Notes: a model not told the origin generated them from the letters alone. DNA of 64,000 nt from Nonomuraea polychroma (GCF_004011505.1 NZ_SAUN01000001.1:2356001-2420000), one strand, 5' to 3'; shown: positions 42,329 to 52,345, counted from the first letter of the stretch. A program made the numbers and translations.

Positions 42329-43744
42329 TCAGTTCGCCATGAAGCCCGAGGGGCGGCGCAGGGGCCACGGGTCCACGGTCTCCAGGGCGGCCGCCAGGCG
42401 GATCAGCACGGCCTCGTCCCAGGGACCGCCCACCAGCTGGGCGCCGATCGGGAGACCGGCCGGGGACATGTGCAGGGGAAGGCTGATCGCCGGCAGGCCG
42501 GTCATGTTGCACACCGCGGTGAAGGAGATCATCTGGGTTTCGGTGACCCGCAGCCCATCGGGGTTGTCGTTGGCCTCCTGCAGCACGGCGTCCACGGGCG
42601 GCGGAGGGCAGGCCATGGTGGGGGTGAGCAGGACGTCGAAGTCGGTTCCCCACTGGGCGACGACGGCGCGGGATTCCGCCTGCAGGCGGAGCGCGGCCCG
42701 TACGTATTCGCCGGAGTGCCTGGTCGTCGCGCGCTCCATTCGGCGGCGCAGGTGCGGTTCGGCGAGTTCCGGCTGGTCGTAGGGCACGCCCCACAGAGCG
42801 GCGTCCAGGACCGTCAGCGCGTACCCCGTGATGGCCTCCTCGCTGAAGAACCGGGGGGAGACGGGGAAGACGTCGTGCCCGAGGGATTCCAGGAGCCGCG
42901 CCGCCCGCTCGGCCGCCTCGGCGCAGACGGGATCCACCGGCATACCGGTGGGCGCCTCGGTGAGCAGGCCGATGCGCAGCCGCCCGCTGTCACGCCCCAC
43001 CTCCTCCGCGAAGGGGCGCTCCGGCGCGGGTGCGCGGTACATGGCCAGCCGGTCCGGTACGGACATGACGTCGAGCAGGGCGGCGGCGTCGCGCGTGTAA
43101 CGGGTGATGGCCCCCTCGACGGTGGCGTGCTCCCAGGCCGCCACCTGCTGCGGGACCCGCCCCCGGCTGGGCTTGAGCCCCACCAGGCCGCAACTGGAGG
43201 ACGGCATGCGGATCGAGCCGCCGCCGTCGTTGGCGTGCGCCACGGGGCACAGCCCGGCGGCCACCGCGGCCGCCGCTCCTCCGCTGGACCCGCCGGGGCT
43301 GCGGAACGGGTCCCAGGGGTTGCGAGTGGTGCCGAAACGGCTGTTCTCGGTGGTGGACAGCAGGCCCATCTCGGGCGAGTTCGTACGGCCCATGAGCAGG
43401 AACCCGGCATCCACGAAACGCTGCACGACGGGTTCGTTCTGCGGCCTGGGCCGGTCGTCCACGCCCAGGGAGCCGTACGTGGCCGGCTGCCCTTCCGCCT
43501 CGGTGAGCTCCTTGATCGGAATCGGCACTCCGTGGAAGGGCGGCAGGTCCGCACCGTCGGTCACGGCCTGCTCGGCCCGCTTGGCGGCGGCGCGCACCTC
43601 GTCGTCGTTGCGCCAGACGAAGGAGGTGAGACCGGGGTCGTAGCGGTCGATCCGGTTCAGGTAGGTGTCGGCGATCTCAACAGGGCTCAGCTCTCGCTTG
43701 CGTACGGCCGTGGCGAGGTCGACGGCGGCGGCGAAGGGGTCCAT
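42329..43744 (-). CDS. Amidase-signature (AS) family amidohydrolase
   Basis: A 471-aa enzyme with the Ser-cisSer-Lys triad: Lys in [17 protein letters not shown], Gly/Ser-rich segment [20 protein letters not shown] and [20 protein letters not shown] carrying cis-Ser and the acylated Ser. It hydrolyses an amide to acid plus ammonia. It ends the reverse-strand operon that encodes a Liv-type importer, so it probably degrades the imported amide or amino-acid derivative. Confidence 0.9.
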   Translation of the reverse strand: MDPFAAAVDLATAVRKRELSPVEIADTYLNRIDRYDPGLTSFVWRNDDEVRAAAKRAEQAVTDGADLPPFHGVPIPIKELTEAEGQPATYGSLGVDDRPRPQNEPVVQRFVDAGFLLMGRTNSPEMGLLSTTENSRFGTTRNPWDPFRSPGGSSGGAAAAVAAGLCPVAHANDGGGSIRMPSSSCGLVGLKPSRGRVPQQVAAWEHATVEGAITRYTRDAAALLDVMSVPDRLAMYRAPAPERPFAEEVGRDSGRLRIGLLTEAPTGMPVDPVCAEAAERAARLLESLGHDVFPVSPRFFSEEAITGYALTVLDAALWGVPYDQPELAEPHLRRRMERATTRHSGEYVRAALRLQAESRAVVAQWGTDFDVLLTPTMACPPPPVDAVLQEANDNPDGLRVTETQMISFTAVCNMTGLPAISLPLHMSPAGLPIGAQLVGGPWDEAVLIRLAAALETVDPWPLRRPSGFMAN

Positions 43745-43762
43745 GTCAACTCCAAACAGGGA

Positions 43763-44446
43763 TCAGCGAACCATCAGCAGCTCGTCGAGCTGCCGGCGGG
43801 TTTCGGGGCCGACCGGCGCGTCGAGCACGACGCGGCCCGCCTCCATGACGACGGCGCGATGGCACCAGCCGAGCATCAACCCGGCGTGCTGGTCGACGAC
43901 GATCACGGCCACGCCGGCCGCGGCGACGGCGGCCAGCCCGGCCAGCACCTCGGTCACGACCGAGGGCTGCAGGCCCTGGGTCAGCTCGTCGATCACGACC
44001 ATGCGCCGGCCGGCGAGGATCGCCCGGGCCACGCCGAGCTGCTGTTTCTGCCCGCCGGACAGGGTGCCCGCCGGCTGGCCGGCCCGCTCGGCCAGCAGCG
44101 GGAAGAGGTCTCGCGGGTCGATGGCGGGGACGAATCCCTTCCGCGTGGCCAGCCGGACGTTCTCCGCGACGGTCAGCGATGGGAACACGCCGCGGTTCTC
44201 GGGCATGAGCGCGGCGCCCCACCGGGCGAGCAGGTCGGGACGGCCCGGCGGCACGGCGTGGCCGTCGAAGACGATCTCACCGCCCTGCCGGTCGGCCAGG
44301 CCGAATATCGTACGGAGGAGGGTCGTCTTACCCGTCCCGTTGCGTCCCAGCAGCGCGACCACCTCACCCCCCGCGACCTGTGCGGTCACGCCGCGGACGA
44401 CGTTCGCCTGCCCGTATCCGCCGGACATTCCAGTCAGTGTCAGCAT
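43763..44446 (-). CDS. LivF-like branched-chain/amide ABC transporter ATPase
   Basis: A 227-aa ATPase: Walker A LLGRNGTGKTTLLRT, signature LSGGQKQQLGVARAI, Walker B RMVVIDELTQGLQ, switch His in VDQH. The Glu after Walker B Asp is present. Start ATG 44446 overlaps the stop of the LivM-LivG gene by one base. It acts with the LivG half of that protein as the second motor subunit. Confidence 0.9.
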   Translation of the reverse strand: MLTLTGMSGGYGQANVVRGVTAQVAGGEVVALLGRNGTGKTTLLRTIFGLADRQGGEIVFDGHAVPPGRPDLLARWGAALMPENRGVFPSLTVAENVRLATRKGFVPAIDPRDLFPLLAERAGQPAGTLSGGQKQQLGVARAILAGRRMVVIDELTQGLQPSVVTEVLAGLAAVAAAGVAVIVVDQHAGLMLGWCHRAVVMEAGRVVLDAPVGPETRRQLDELLMVR

Positions 44447-46233
44447 CAGCCCCGCCCCAGGTAGGCCTCGCGCACGGCGGCGTCGGCCACGATCTCGTCC
44501 ATCGGCCCATGTGCGATGATCCGGCCGCCGTGCAGGACCACGACGTCGTCGGCGAGCTCTCTGACGATGTCCATGTCATGCTCGACGACGAGCATGGCGC
44601 AGCCGGTCCGTTCGGCGACCTGTTTCAACTCCCGGGTCAGCCGCCGGGCATCCTGGCGTCCCATCCCTGCCGCCGGCTCGTCCAGCAGGACCAGCCGCGG
44701 GCTTCCGGCGAGGACCATGGCCAGTTCCAGGCGCCGCCGGTCGGCCAGCGGCAGGGTGCCCGCCGCCGTCGTGTCGCCGGTGACCAGGTCCTGGTAGTCC
44801 TGCGGCAGGTCGGCCCTTACCGGTGCCTCCATGCGGGCCAGCCGGATGTTGTCGGCGGGAGACAGCTCGGTGACGACACTGGGAATCTGGAACATGCGGC
44901 CGACACCCATGCGCACCCGGCGGTGCACCGGTACGGCCGAGGCGTCCTGGCCGAAGATGCGCACCGTGCCGGCGTCGGCCGCGAGCTGGCCGGCGACGAT
45001 GGCCAGCAGTGTGCTCTTGCCCGCGCCGTTCGGCCCGATCAGGCAGACGCACCGGCCCGGCCGCACGGTGAGGTCCACGCCGTCGAGCACCCGGACCGGG
45101 CCGAAGGATTTGGCGATCTGCTGCAGGCTGAGGGCGGCGTCCGGGCCGGATTGCGGCGGCGTCCCGGACCCTCCGCCCTTGGCGGTGGCCGGGGGCAGTT
45201 TCACGGTGGGCGTGCCGCCCGACAGCCAGGTGCGGGCCAGGCCCGCCAGGCCGTCCGGCGCGACCTGAACGATCAGGACGAACAGGATGGCGAGTCCCAG
45301 GACGTACCAGCCCTGCCAGCTGGGGCCCAGGATCTGCTGGCCGGTCGTGAGCGCCACCGCGCCGAACACGGCGCCCAGCGTGGATTCCCGGCCGCCCACG
45401 GCGAGCCAGACCAGGACGCTGGTCGACAGCCCCAGGCCGAACACGGTCGGGGAAATCAGCCCGGCGACGGGGGCGTAGAGCGCTCCGGCGATCGTCGACA
45501 CGGCCGCGCTGGCGGCGAAGGCGGCCGACCGGACGCGGACGGTGTCGATGCCGGACTGCGCGGCGCGTTCCGGGTTGCGGGCCGCCGCTGTCAGCCGGGC
45601 TCCGAACCGGCTACGGACGATCAGCAGGGTGCACAGCCCCACCACCAGGACCACGGCGATCAGCGTCCGGTAGTAGGTCGTGACCACGTCCGAGGTGGAC
45701 ACCGTCAGGCCGTTGCTTCCGTTGGTGAGCGGCGTGAGCGTGGTCGCCGCCTTCTGCAGGAGCAGGCTGACGCCGAGCGTCAGCAGGATCAGCGGCGCGT
45801 CGGGGATGCCGGACGTCAGGCTGATCCTGACCACGATCAGGGCGATCACGGTCGCCGCGACCAGGGCCCCGGCCAGCGCGAATGCCAGGGGAACGCCGTG
45901 CTCTTCGCTCAGCGCCACCGCGTAGGCGCCGCAGCCGAAGAACGCCGCATGGCCGACGCTGAGCAGTCCCGCCCGTCCCCAGGCCAGGTCCAGGCCGTAG
46001 GTGAACAGGCCGTAGCACAGGCCCAGGGTCAGGGTGGCGACGGCGAAGGCGCTGAGCCCGAAAGGCGCCGCCGCCAGGGCGAGGAGCACCAGTGCGGTGG
46101 CGGCCACGGCCGGCCCGCGTGGCCGCCCCCTGCGGAGAGCCCCGGTGGACACCGCCGTGACGTCGGGCGTGGGCCGGTCGCTCACGACGTCGGCGGCGAC
46201 GTCGCCGCCGTTGCCATGGATTCGCTCGCTCAT
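44446..46233 (-). CDS. LivM-LivG fusion: permease plus ATPase of a Liv-type importer
   Basis: A 595-aa two-domain protein. Residues ~40-335 are a LivM permease with about nine spans (YGLDLAWGRAGLLSVGHAAFF; ESTLGAVFGAVALTTGQQIL). After a Gly/Pro-rich linker (KGGGSGTPPQSGP), residues ~360-595 are a LivG ATPase (LIGPNGAGKSTLLAIVAG, LADRRRLELAMVL in place of the usual LSGGQ, RLVLLDEPAAGMG). ATG 46233 overlaps the binding-protein stop by 4 bp. The signature motif reads TLPLADRRRLELA, as in many LivG. Confidence 0.9.
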   Translation of the reverse strand: MSERIHGNGGDVAADVVSDRPTPDVTAVSTGALRRGRPRGPAVAATALVLLALAAAPFGLSAFAVATLTLGLCYGLFTYGLDLAWGRAGLLSVGHAAFFGCGAYAVALSEEHGVPLAFALAGALVAATVIALIVVRISLTSGIPDAPLILLTLGVSLLLQKAATTLTPLTNGSNGLTVSTSDVVTTYYRTLIAVVLVVGLCTLLIVRSRFGARLTAAARNPERAAQSGIDTVRVRSAAFAASAAVSTIAGALYAPVAGLISPTVFGLGLSTSVLVWLAVGGRESTLGAVFGAVALTTGQQILGPSWQGWYVLGLAILFVLIVQVAPDGLAGLARTWLSGGTPTVKLPPATAKGGGSGTPPQSGPDAALSLQQIAKSFGPVRVLDGVDLTVRPGRCVCLIGPNGAGKSTLLAIVAGQLAADAGTVRIFGQDASAVPVHRRVRMGVGRMFQIPSVVTELSPADNIRLARMEAPVRADLPQDYQDLVTGDTTAAGTLPLADRRRLELAMVLAGSPRLVLLDEPAAGMGRQDARRLTRELKQVAERTGCAMLVVEHDMDIVRELADDVVVLHGGRIIAHGPMDEIVADAAVREAYLGRG

Positions 46234-47438
46234 GAGCAACCCTGCTTGGCCACGTTGTCGGCGATCGGGCCGAGGTTGCGTGTCACCTTGTAGGCGCCGC
46301 CGGGCTCGATGGTGGTCTCCAGCATGTCCGCCTGCAGCAGGTGGTTGGCCGGCTCGAAGTGCGTGCCCTTGCCCAACGGGGAGTCGAAGCGCATCTTGCC
46401 GATCTCGGTGTTGATCGCCTGCGGGTCGTTGCGGCCGACTTTGCCGGCGGCGGCGAGGAAGAACTGGACGCCGAAGTAGGCGTTGCCCGCGACCTCCGGA
46501 ATGGGCGGCGTGAACGTGTACTTCGCACGGTAGTCGGCGACGAACTCCTTGCTCTCGGCGTTGTCGAGCTGGTCCGTCCAGCGCACGACGTGGGTGCGCC
46601 CGTTCACGAGATCGGCGAGCGCCGGATAGTAGTCGGTGTCCAGGGGCGCGCCGTCGTAGCCCAGCCTGGACGTCAGCAGCCCGAACTGCTTGGCCTGCCG
46701 GCTGAAGGCCACAGCGTCCGCGCCGACCACCATGGACAGCAGCACGTCGGGCTCGGCGTCCTTCAACCGGGTGATGACCGACTGCCAGTCGGTCTGGCCG
46801 AGCGGGCTGTACTCCTCGGCGACGATCGTGCCGCCGGCCGACTTGGCGATCTCCTTGGCGATGCCGGCGTAGAAGTGCGGGTAGTTGTAGTCTGACCCGA
46901 CGATGGCCACCCGCTTGCCGTATGTGCCGATCAGCTCAGGGACGCTGGGGAGCAGGATTTGGCGGGTGGATTCGCCGAATCCCCATGAGTAGGGGAAGCA
47001 GCCCTCGGTGTCGCCCAGGATGGCGGTGCCGAACGGCACCTTGGCATCCTCGGCCACCTTGCTCACGGCCTCGGCGGTGTCGCCGGTGATGGTGCCGAAC
47101 AGCATTGACACGCGATCCTGCTGGATGAGCTTGCGGGCCAGCTGGGTGGAGGTGGCCGGGTCGCCGGCGTCGTCGACGACGACGTACTCGACCTTCTTGC
47201 CGCCCACCCCGCCGCTGTCGTTGACCTTCTGCACGCCCAGCTCGAGACCGCGCTGCAGTGCCTTCCCCGTCTCGCCGACCGGGCCGGTGAGCGGGACCAC
47301 CACCCCTATCTTCAGCGGCGCCCCGGAGTCGCCCGCGGCGCTGGAGACGGCCGATCCGCTGCACGCCGTCAAGGTCAGCAGTGCCGCCGCAACGGTGGTC
47401 AGGACGACCGTGCGGGAGAAAGGATGCGACGGGACCAT
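46230..47438 (-). CDS. LivJ/AmiC-like substrate-binding lipoprotein
   Basis: A 402-aa type I periplasmic-binding-fold protein with lipoprotein signal and lipobox LTAC (~23-26). Core motifs: IGVVVPLTGPVGETGKALQR, GKKVEYVVVDDAGDPATSTQ, LFGTITGDTAEAVSK, VAIVGSDYNYPH and VVGADAVAFSRQAKQFG. Related proteins bind branched-chain amino acids, amides or urea. ATG 47438 has GGAGG eight bases upstream and lies inside the 3' end of livH (40-bp overlap). Confidence 0.9.
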   Translation of the reverse strand: MVPSHPFSRTVVLTTVAAALLTLTACSGSAVSSAAGDSGAPLKIGVVVPLTGPVGETGKALQRGLELGVQKVNDSGGVGGKKVEYVVVDDAGDPATSTQLARKLIQQDRVSMLFGTITGDTAEAVSKVAEDAKVPFGTAILGDTEGCFPYSWGFGESTRQILLPSVPELIGTYGKRVAIVGSDYNYPHFYAGIAKEIAKSAGGTIVAEEYSPLGQTDWQSVITRLKDAEPDVLLSMVVGADAVAFSRQAKQFGLLTSRLGYDGAPLDTDYYPALADLVNGRTHVVRWTDQLDNAESKEFVADYRAKYTFTPPIPEVAGNAYFGVQFFLAAAGKVGRNDPQAINTEIGKMRFDSPLGKGTHFEPANHLLQADMLETTIEPGGAYKVTRNLGPIADNVAKQGCS

Positions 47439-48274
47439 GAGAGCAACCTCCGTACGTGGGAACGCGACCTGAGCGCCGCGGCCCCGATGATGACGATGTA
47501 GAAGAGGGCATCGGCGAGGGTGTCGGTGAGCCAGGTGCGCAGCAGGACCGCCAGGGCGGCCACCAGGAATGCCGCCGTGACCGCCGCACCGAGGGCACCA
47601 GGGCGGCTGAACAGCAGGGCGAAGAACATGGGCACGAGCAGGCCGAAGCCCATCGACGGATTCACCGCCAGGAGCGGGCTGTACAGAGCCCCCGCGAGCA
47701 CGGCCAGCATCCCGCCGGCGACGAAGGCCGCGGTCCGCATGCGGCGCGGATCGGTGCCGAGCAGCGCCGCCATCGTCGGGTTGTCCGCGACGGCGCGCAG
47801 CGTGAGCCCCCAGCCCGTCCGGTAGGCGGCGAACAGGACGGCTCCGATGACCGCCACGGCCACGAGGCCGGATATCAGCCGGTACGCCGGATAAGGGGTG
47901 CCTAGCAGCTCGACCGTGCTCTCCACGGGAGCCGCGGCCGTCCGGGACGTAGAGGTGAAGACCAGCTCGGCGACCTGCCGCAGCGCCATTCCCACACCCC
48001 AGGTGACCAGCATCGTGGCCAGTCCGTCCGCGAGGGGGCGCCGCAACAGAATCCGCTCGATCATCATGAGCGGCGCCACGCACAGCACGCAGGCCAGCAG
48101 CACACGCCAGCCGAACGCCACGGTGGTGGCGGTGGCGGCCACGTACGCGCCGGTCATCGCCAGGTCGCCCTGGGCGAGGTTGACCACCCGCAGCGCGGCG
48201 AAGATGATCGCGACACCGAGGGTGAGCAAACCGTACAGCCCGAATTGGCTGAGGATGGCGAGGAGAACGTCCAC
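47399..48274 (-). CDS. LivH-like ABC transporter permease
   Basis: A 291-aa permease with about eight spans: LYGLLTLGVAIIFAALRVVNLAQGD is the standard LivH opening, followed by GWGLTLRAVADNPTMAALLG (coupling helix) and SMGFGLLVPMFFALLFSRPG. It is the first gene of the reverse-strand amide-import operon (livH-livJ-livMG-livF-amidase), divergent from an AraC regulator across 154 bp, in which no clear operator was seen. Confidence 0.9.
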   Translation of the reverse strand: MDVLLAILSQFGLYGLLTLGVAIIFAALRVVNLAQGDLAMTGAYVAATATTVAFGWRVLLACVLCVAPLMMIERILLRRPLADGLATMLVTWGVGMALRQVAELVFTSTSRTAAAPVESTVELLGTPYPAYRLISGLVAVAVIGAVLFAAYRTGWGLTLRAVADNPTMAALLGTDPRRMRTAAFVAGGMLAVLAGALYSPLLAVNPSMGFGLLVPMFFALLFSRPGALGAAVTAAFLVAALAVLLRTWLTDTLADALFYIVIIGAAALRSRSHVRRLLSWSRRILSPARSS

Positions 48275-48428
48275 GATCTGGTCCGCCTTTCACCGCGTTG
48301 ACCGGATGGGATGTTCAGATGATGGCCGCGATGTGGTGGTCGAACTGGCGCGAGAGCGCACACTTGTGGTCTTCCAGCGCTTGGCCCGACACTGAATCAC
48401 GCGCGAACGGCCCGGTAGAGGAGTGGCC

Positions 48429-49394
48429 ATGCCCATCGAGCGGAGACAGGACGGCACCCTTGTCTACGGTTATCTCGACACCCCCGCACACCATGGTGTG
48501 CGCGCTTCCGACGCGGTGCTCGTACGGGACGAGGGGCGCCCCTACCAGGCGGAGATGAGGCCGTACCGCTTCGGCATGATGGGGGCGTGCGAGTTCACCA
48601 GCGATGATCCGGTCCGGGTGCGCTCCCTTCCGTCGCCGTCCGTGCCGGACGGGGAGTATCTGCTCAGCCTGCTCCGGTCCGGACGCGGCCGGCTCGAACA
48701 GGACGGCCGCCTCGCCTCGCTGTCGCCCGGCGAGTTCATGCTCTACGCCGGCGGGCGGCCGTTCCGGCTGGAGCTCGACGGCCCCTACCGCTATTTCCTG
48801 ATGAGAATCCCGGCCACGGTGGACCGGCTCTTCGGCACCGCCTGCGACGTCACCGCCAACCGCGAGATCCTCCGGCTGCCCAGCGCGCGGATCCTGGCGG
48901 CCATGCTGACGGAGATGGCCGATCAGGCGCCGGGGCTGGGCCCGCTGGCCGGACGCGAGCTGGGCGAGCACGTCACCGCCATGCTCGGGACGGTGCTGCG
49001 CGAGTCGTCGCGGCCGGATCCGCCCGGTGACGGCGCGGCCCTGCTGGCGCGGATCCTGGACCACATCGACCAGCACCTCGGCGACGACCTGCTCCCCGGC
49101 ACGATCGCCGCCGCCCACCATGTCTCGCCGCGCTACCTGCACAAGCTGTTCGAGCAGCAGGGCCAGACCGTCGGAGAGCACGTCCGCCGGCGGCGGCTGG
49201 AGCGCATCCGGCAGGACCTGGGCGACCCCGCGCTCGCCCAGGTGCCCGTCCAGGCCATCGCCGGACGCTGGGGGCTCAAGGATCCCAGTCATTTCAGCAA
49301 GCTGTTCCGGTCGGAGTACGGGATCTCGCCGCGCGAGTTCCGGCGGGAGGTGATCAGCCAGAGCGGCGCTCGCGCGTTGCGTGCCGGGAGGTGA
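48429..49394 (+). CDS. AraC-family transcriptional regulator
   Basis: A 321-aa protein with an N-terminal cupin-like AraC-binding-type domain (~60-150; LLSLLRSGRGRLEQDGRLASLSPGEFM) and two C-terminal HTH motifs (GTIAAAHHVSPRYLHKLFEQ; VQAIAGRWGLKDPSHFSKLF then EYGISPREFRRE). ATG 48429 has AGAGGAG five to six bases upstream. Divergent from livH, it most likely controls the amide-uptake operon in response to the substrate. Confidence 0.9.
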   Translation: MPIERRQDGTLVYGYLDTPAHHGVRASDAVLVRDEGRPYQAEMRPYRFGMMGACEFTSDDPVRVRSLPSPSVPDGEYLLSLLRSGRGRLEQDGRLASLSPGEFMLYAGGRPFRLELDGPYRYFLMRIPATVDRLFGTACDVTANREILRLPSARILAAMLTEMADQAPGLGPLAGRELGEHVTAMLGTVLRESSRPDPPGDGAALLARILDHIDQHLGDDLLPGTIAAAHHVSPRYLHKLFEQQGQTVGEHVRRRRLERIRQDLGDPALAQVPVQAIAGRWGLKDPSHFSKLFRSEYGISPREFRREVISQSGARALRAGR

Positions 49395-49400
49395 AAAGGC

Positions 49401-49433
49401 CCCCGGTCCCACGCCAGATGCCGGGGACCGGGG
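49401..49433. terminator. Bidirectional hairpin terminator between araC-type and GH3 genes
   Basis: CCCCGGTCCC (49401-49410) and GGGACCGGGG (49424-49433) form a perfect 10-bp stem with a 13-nt loop between two convergent genes. AAAA precedes it, giving a T tract on the reverse strand. Confidence 0.88.
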
Positions 49434-49446
49434 CGAATCGCTCGTT

Positions 49447-52260
49447 TCAGGCTGTCGAGCCGAAGCGGAACGCGGCGAGCCGGATGTCGCCGTGCAGGTT
49501 CACCTGCAGGTCGTGGACGCCTTCCGGCGACATCTCCAGGTCTTCGGCGACGGTCGTCCATGTGTAGCGGCACCCGGTGACCGGCACCGGGATTTCGGTG
49601 AGGAGCCGGTCGCCCGCCAGGAACTCAAGCTTCCCCGCACTCATACCGGCGACCTCGGCCTCGATGCGGATGGCCCCGGACAGGTCGGTGGAGCGGAACA
49701 GCAGCGTCGCGGGCTGGGCCTGGCTGGTGGGAGCGACCGCGTCGCCGGTGGTGCGGGTGGCGTCGACCAGGGTGATGCCCGTGTGGTCGTCGAAGTCGAC
49801 GGCCGAGGTGTGCCTGTCGACGACGACGCGGGGCCCGGGGGTGGGACCGCTCACCATGATCGGCGCCACCTGGGTGATGTCACCGGCGGAGCGGCCCACC
49901 AGCACCTCATAGTCGCCGGGGTCAGTGGTGAAGGCCCCGCCGGCCACGTCCCAGTGAGCGAGGTGCTCGGCTGACAGCCGGAAGGTGAGCTCCCGGCTCT
50001 CGCCCGGTGACAGCACGACCTTGCGGAAGTCGGCGAGCCGCAGCCGGGGGGCCTCGTAGCGCGCGTTCAACGCTCGGACGTAGAGCTGCACCACCTCGGA
50101 TCCCGGCCGGGTTCCGGTGTTGGTCAGCGTCATCGAGACGTCGACCGCACCGTCCGTGGTCAGGGTCCCCGAGGAGAGCCGCAGGTCGCCGTAGGCGAAG
50201 TCCGTGTAGGAGAGTCCGTGGCCGAAGGGGTACAGCGGGGCGGCCCTGTGGTACTGGTAGGTCCAGCCCGCCTTGATGATGTCGTAGTCCAGCGGGTGCG
50301 GGAGCTCGTCGTCGCCGAGGTACCACGTCTGCGGCAACCGCCCCCCGGGGTCGGCCTCGCCGAGCAGGACGGCAGCCAGCGCTCGGCCGGTTTCCTGCCC
50401 GCCGTGGGACGTCCACATCATGGCGGGCAGGTGCTTGGCGGCCCAGTCCAGGGCGTAGGGGTAGCTGCTCATCGTGACGAGCACGGTTTCGGGGCGGACC
50501 TCGGCGACCGCGCGCAGCAGCGCCTCCTGTCCCGCGGGCAGCGCGAGATCCCGGCGGTCTTCCGTCTCGCGGCCATTGATCAGCGGGTGGTTGCCGAGCA
50601 CCACGATGGCGACATCGGCGTCCTCGGCGGCGGCCCTGGCCTCCGCCGTACCGTCATGCAGGAGTTCCCGCTCCCAGCACTCGGCGTCGGCGGGGGTTTC
50701 GGCGGTGACGCTGAGCCGCCCGTCGACGGGGTCGACCGCGGCGTACCGGCCGGTGCGAACGTTGCGCAGCACCACGCTTCCGGGGACCGGTTCGAGCTGG
50801 AAGGTTTCGTTGATGAACCAGGTCTTGAGCACCTCCCGGTCTGCGGCCAGCGAGCCGTCGTCCTGGACGCTGAGGTAGCGGCCAGTGGCGGCGTCACGCA
50901 GGGTGAGCGCCCCGCCGCCCCAGTCGACGACATCGAAGGATGACCCGCCCAGCAGCTCACCGGTGGAGCGGGCCCGCAGCGCGATCCGGTCGGCCCCTTC
51001 CACGCGGACGACCTCGCCGAGCGCCTCGTCCAGCCCCGCCGCGACACTGATCTGGTACGGCAGGGTACCGCTGTACCAGTCCTCGAACAGGGTGTCCACG
51101 ACGGGTCCGATGACCGCCACACGAGGAGTGCCCGTCAGGGGCAGCAGGCCGTCGTTCTTGAGCAGCACCACCGACTCGGTCGCGGCCCGCAGGGCGAGAG
51201 CCCGGTGTTCGGCGCAGTCGATCACTTCGGGACCGATGGCGGCGTACGGGTCGAGGTCCGGGTCGAACTCCCCGAGCCGGAAGCGCAGCGAAAGTTGCCG
51301 TCGCACCGCGCGGTTGATGTCCTCCTCATCAATCAGTCCCTGGCCCAGCGCCTCCCGCAGCCTGCCGACCGGAGTCGCGCTGTCCTCGCCATGGTCGGTG
51401 AAGCTGTCGATGCCGGCCTTGAGCGCGGCGGCATGGGATTCGACGTGGTCGTCGAAGTAGTGCTCCAGATCGACCAGGTTGGACGGCGCCTCCGCGTCGC
51501 TGACCACGAACAGCTCGTGCCCGGTGGGCTCGGCCCACCGCCGCAGCTCCGTCTCGATGAGCGGGCTGACGTGGCAGGGACGGCCGTTGACCAGGTTGTA
51601 CGCAGCCATCACGCCGGTGGCCAGGCCCGAGGCGACCACTGGCCGGAACGCTGCCAGGTCGTATTCCTGCAGCACACGGGGACGGACGCCGGAGGAGGTG
51701 ACGCATCGGTCGTCCTCGTTGTTGTAGGCGAGGAAGTGCTTGAGCACCGGGGCGGCACGAAGGAAGGTCGGATGGTCGCCGGCCAGGCCCTTGCAATAGG
51801 CCACGCCGAGCCGCGCGGTGTGCACCGGGTCCTCGGAGTAGCCCTCCTCGTTGCGCCCCCAGCGCGGGTCGCGCAACAGGTTCACCACGGGAGCCCACGC
51901 CTGCAAGCTGTTGGCGCCGGAGCCGATCACGGGCGGGCGGTGGCGGTGGAAGGCGCGCAGCTCGACGGAAATGGCCTCGGCGACCAGCCGTACCAACTCC
52001 TCGTCCCACGTCGCCCCCAGGCCCACTGCCTGCGGGAATACCGTCGCCACCCCCAGCCACGCCACGCCGTGCAGGGCTTCGGACCCGGTGCGGAACGAGG
52101 CGATGCCCAGACGCGGCACGGCAGGCGCGTACTGGTGCAGCATCGCGATTCTTTCGTTGAAGGTTAACCGTCCGAGTAGATCGTCGACGCGCTTGTGCAT
52201 CGGCAGTGCGGGGTCCCTGAAGGGAACCGTGTCGGCCGCGGGCAGAGACGGGGAGCTCAC
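49447..52260 (-). CDS. Multidomain GH3 beta-glycosidase
   Basis: A 937-aa cytoplasmic-looking enzyme. The GH3 barrel (~20-320) has the LKHFLAYNNEDDR region and nucleophile Asp in FVVSDAEAPSNL; the second GH3 domain begins at LLKNDGLLPL. It is interrupted by a ~110-residue beta-trefoil/fascin-like insert (LLGGSSFDVVDWGGGALTLR ... GRYAAVDPVDG). Then come a fibronectin-III-like domain (DVSMTLTNTGTRPGSEVVQL) and a C-terminal CBM6-like beta-sandwich (~800-937). Likely beta-glucosidase or beta-xylosidase acting on imported oligosaccharides. An imperfect operator GAAGCGCATC lies 42 bp upstream. Confidence 0.9.
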   Translation of the reverse strand: MSSPSLPAADTVPFRDPALPMHKRVDDLLGRLTFNERIAMLHQYAPAVPRLGIASFRTGSEALHGVAWLGVATVFPQAVGLGATWDEELVRLVAEAISVELRAFHRHRPPVIGSGANSLQAWAPVVNLLRDPRWGRNEEGYSEDPVHTARLGVAYCKGLAGDHPTFLRAAPVLKHFLAYNNEDDRCVTSSGVRPRVLQEYDLAAFRPVVASGLATGVMAAYNLVNGRPCHVSPLIETELRRWAEPTGHELFVVSDAEAPSNLVDLEHYFDDHVESHAAALKAGIDSFTDHGEDSATPVGRLREALGQGLIDEEDINRAVRRQLSLRFRLGEFDPDLDPYAAIGPEVIDCAEHRALALRAATESVVLLKNDGLLPLTGTPRVAVIGPVVDTLFEDWYSGTLPYQISVAAGLDEALGEVVRVEGADRIALRARSTGELLGGSSFDVVDWGGGALTLRDAATGRYLSVQDDGSLAADREVLKTWFINETFQLEPVPGSVVLRNVRTGRYAAVDPVDGRLSVTAETPADAECWERELLHDGTAEARAAAEDADVAIVVLGNHPLINGRETEDRRDLALPAGQEALLRAVAEVRPETVLVTMSSYPYALDWAAKHLPAMMWTSHGGQETGRALAAVLLGEADPGGRLPQTWYLGDDELPHPLDYDIIKAGWTYQYHRAAPLYPFGHGLSYTDFAYGDLRLSSGTLTTDGAVDVSMTLTNTGTRPGSEVVQLYVRALNARYEAPRLRLADFRKVVLSPGESRELTFRLSAEHLAHWDVAGGAFTTDPGDYEVLVGRSAGDITQVAPIMVSGPTPGPRVVVDRHTSAVDFDDHTGITLVDATRTTGDAVAPTSQAQPATLLFRSTDLSGAIRIEAEVAGMSAGKLEFLAGDRLLTEIPVPVTGCRYTWTTVAEDLEMSPEGVHDLQVNLHGDIRLAAFRFGSTA

Positions 52261-52345
52261 GTGTCAGACCTCTAAGCAGGCTCGATGGGAGTGTGGTCAG
52301 CGAAGCGCATCGAAGCTGTCACGAGCCTGACGAACTGTCAATGCT

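Noticed and set aside
42470-46293. Long plus-strand open frames opposite the amidase and Liv genes
   Set aside because: They are antisense shadows of genes with clear catalytic motifs on the reverse strand; their proteins are low-complexity Arg/Gly/His-rich.
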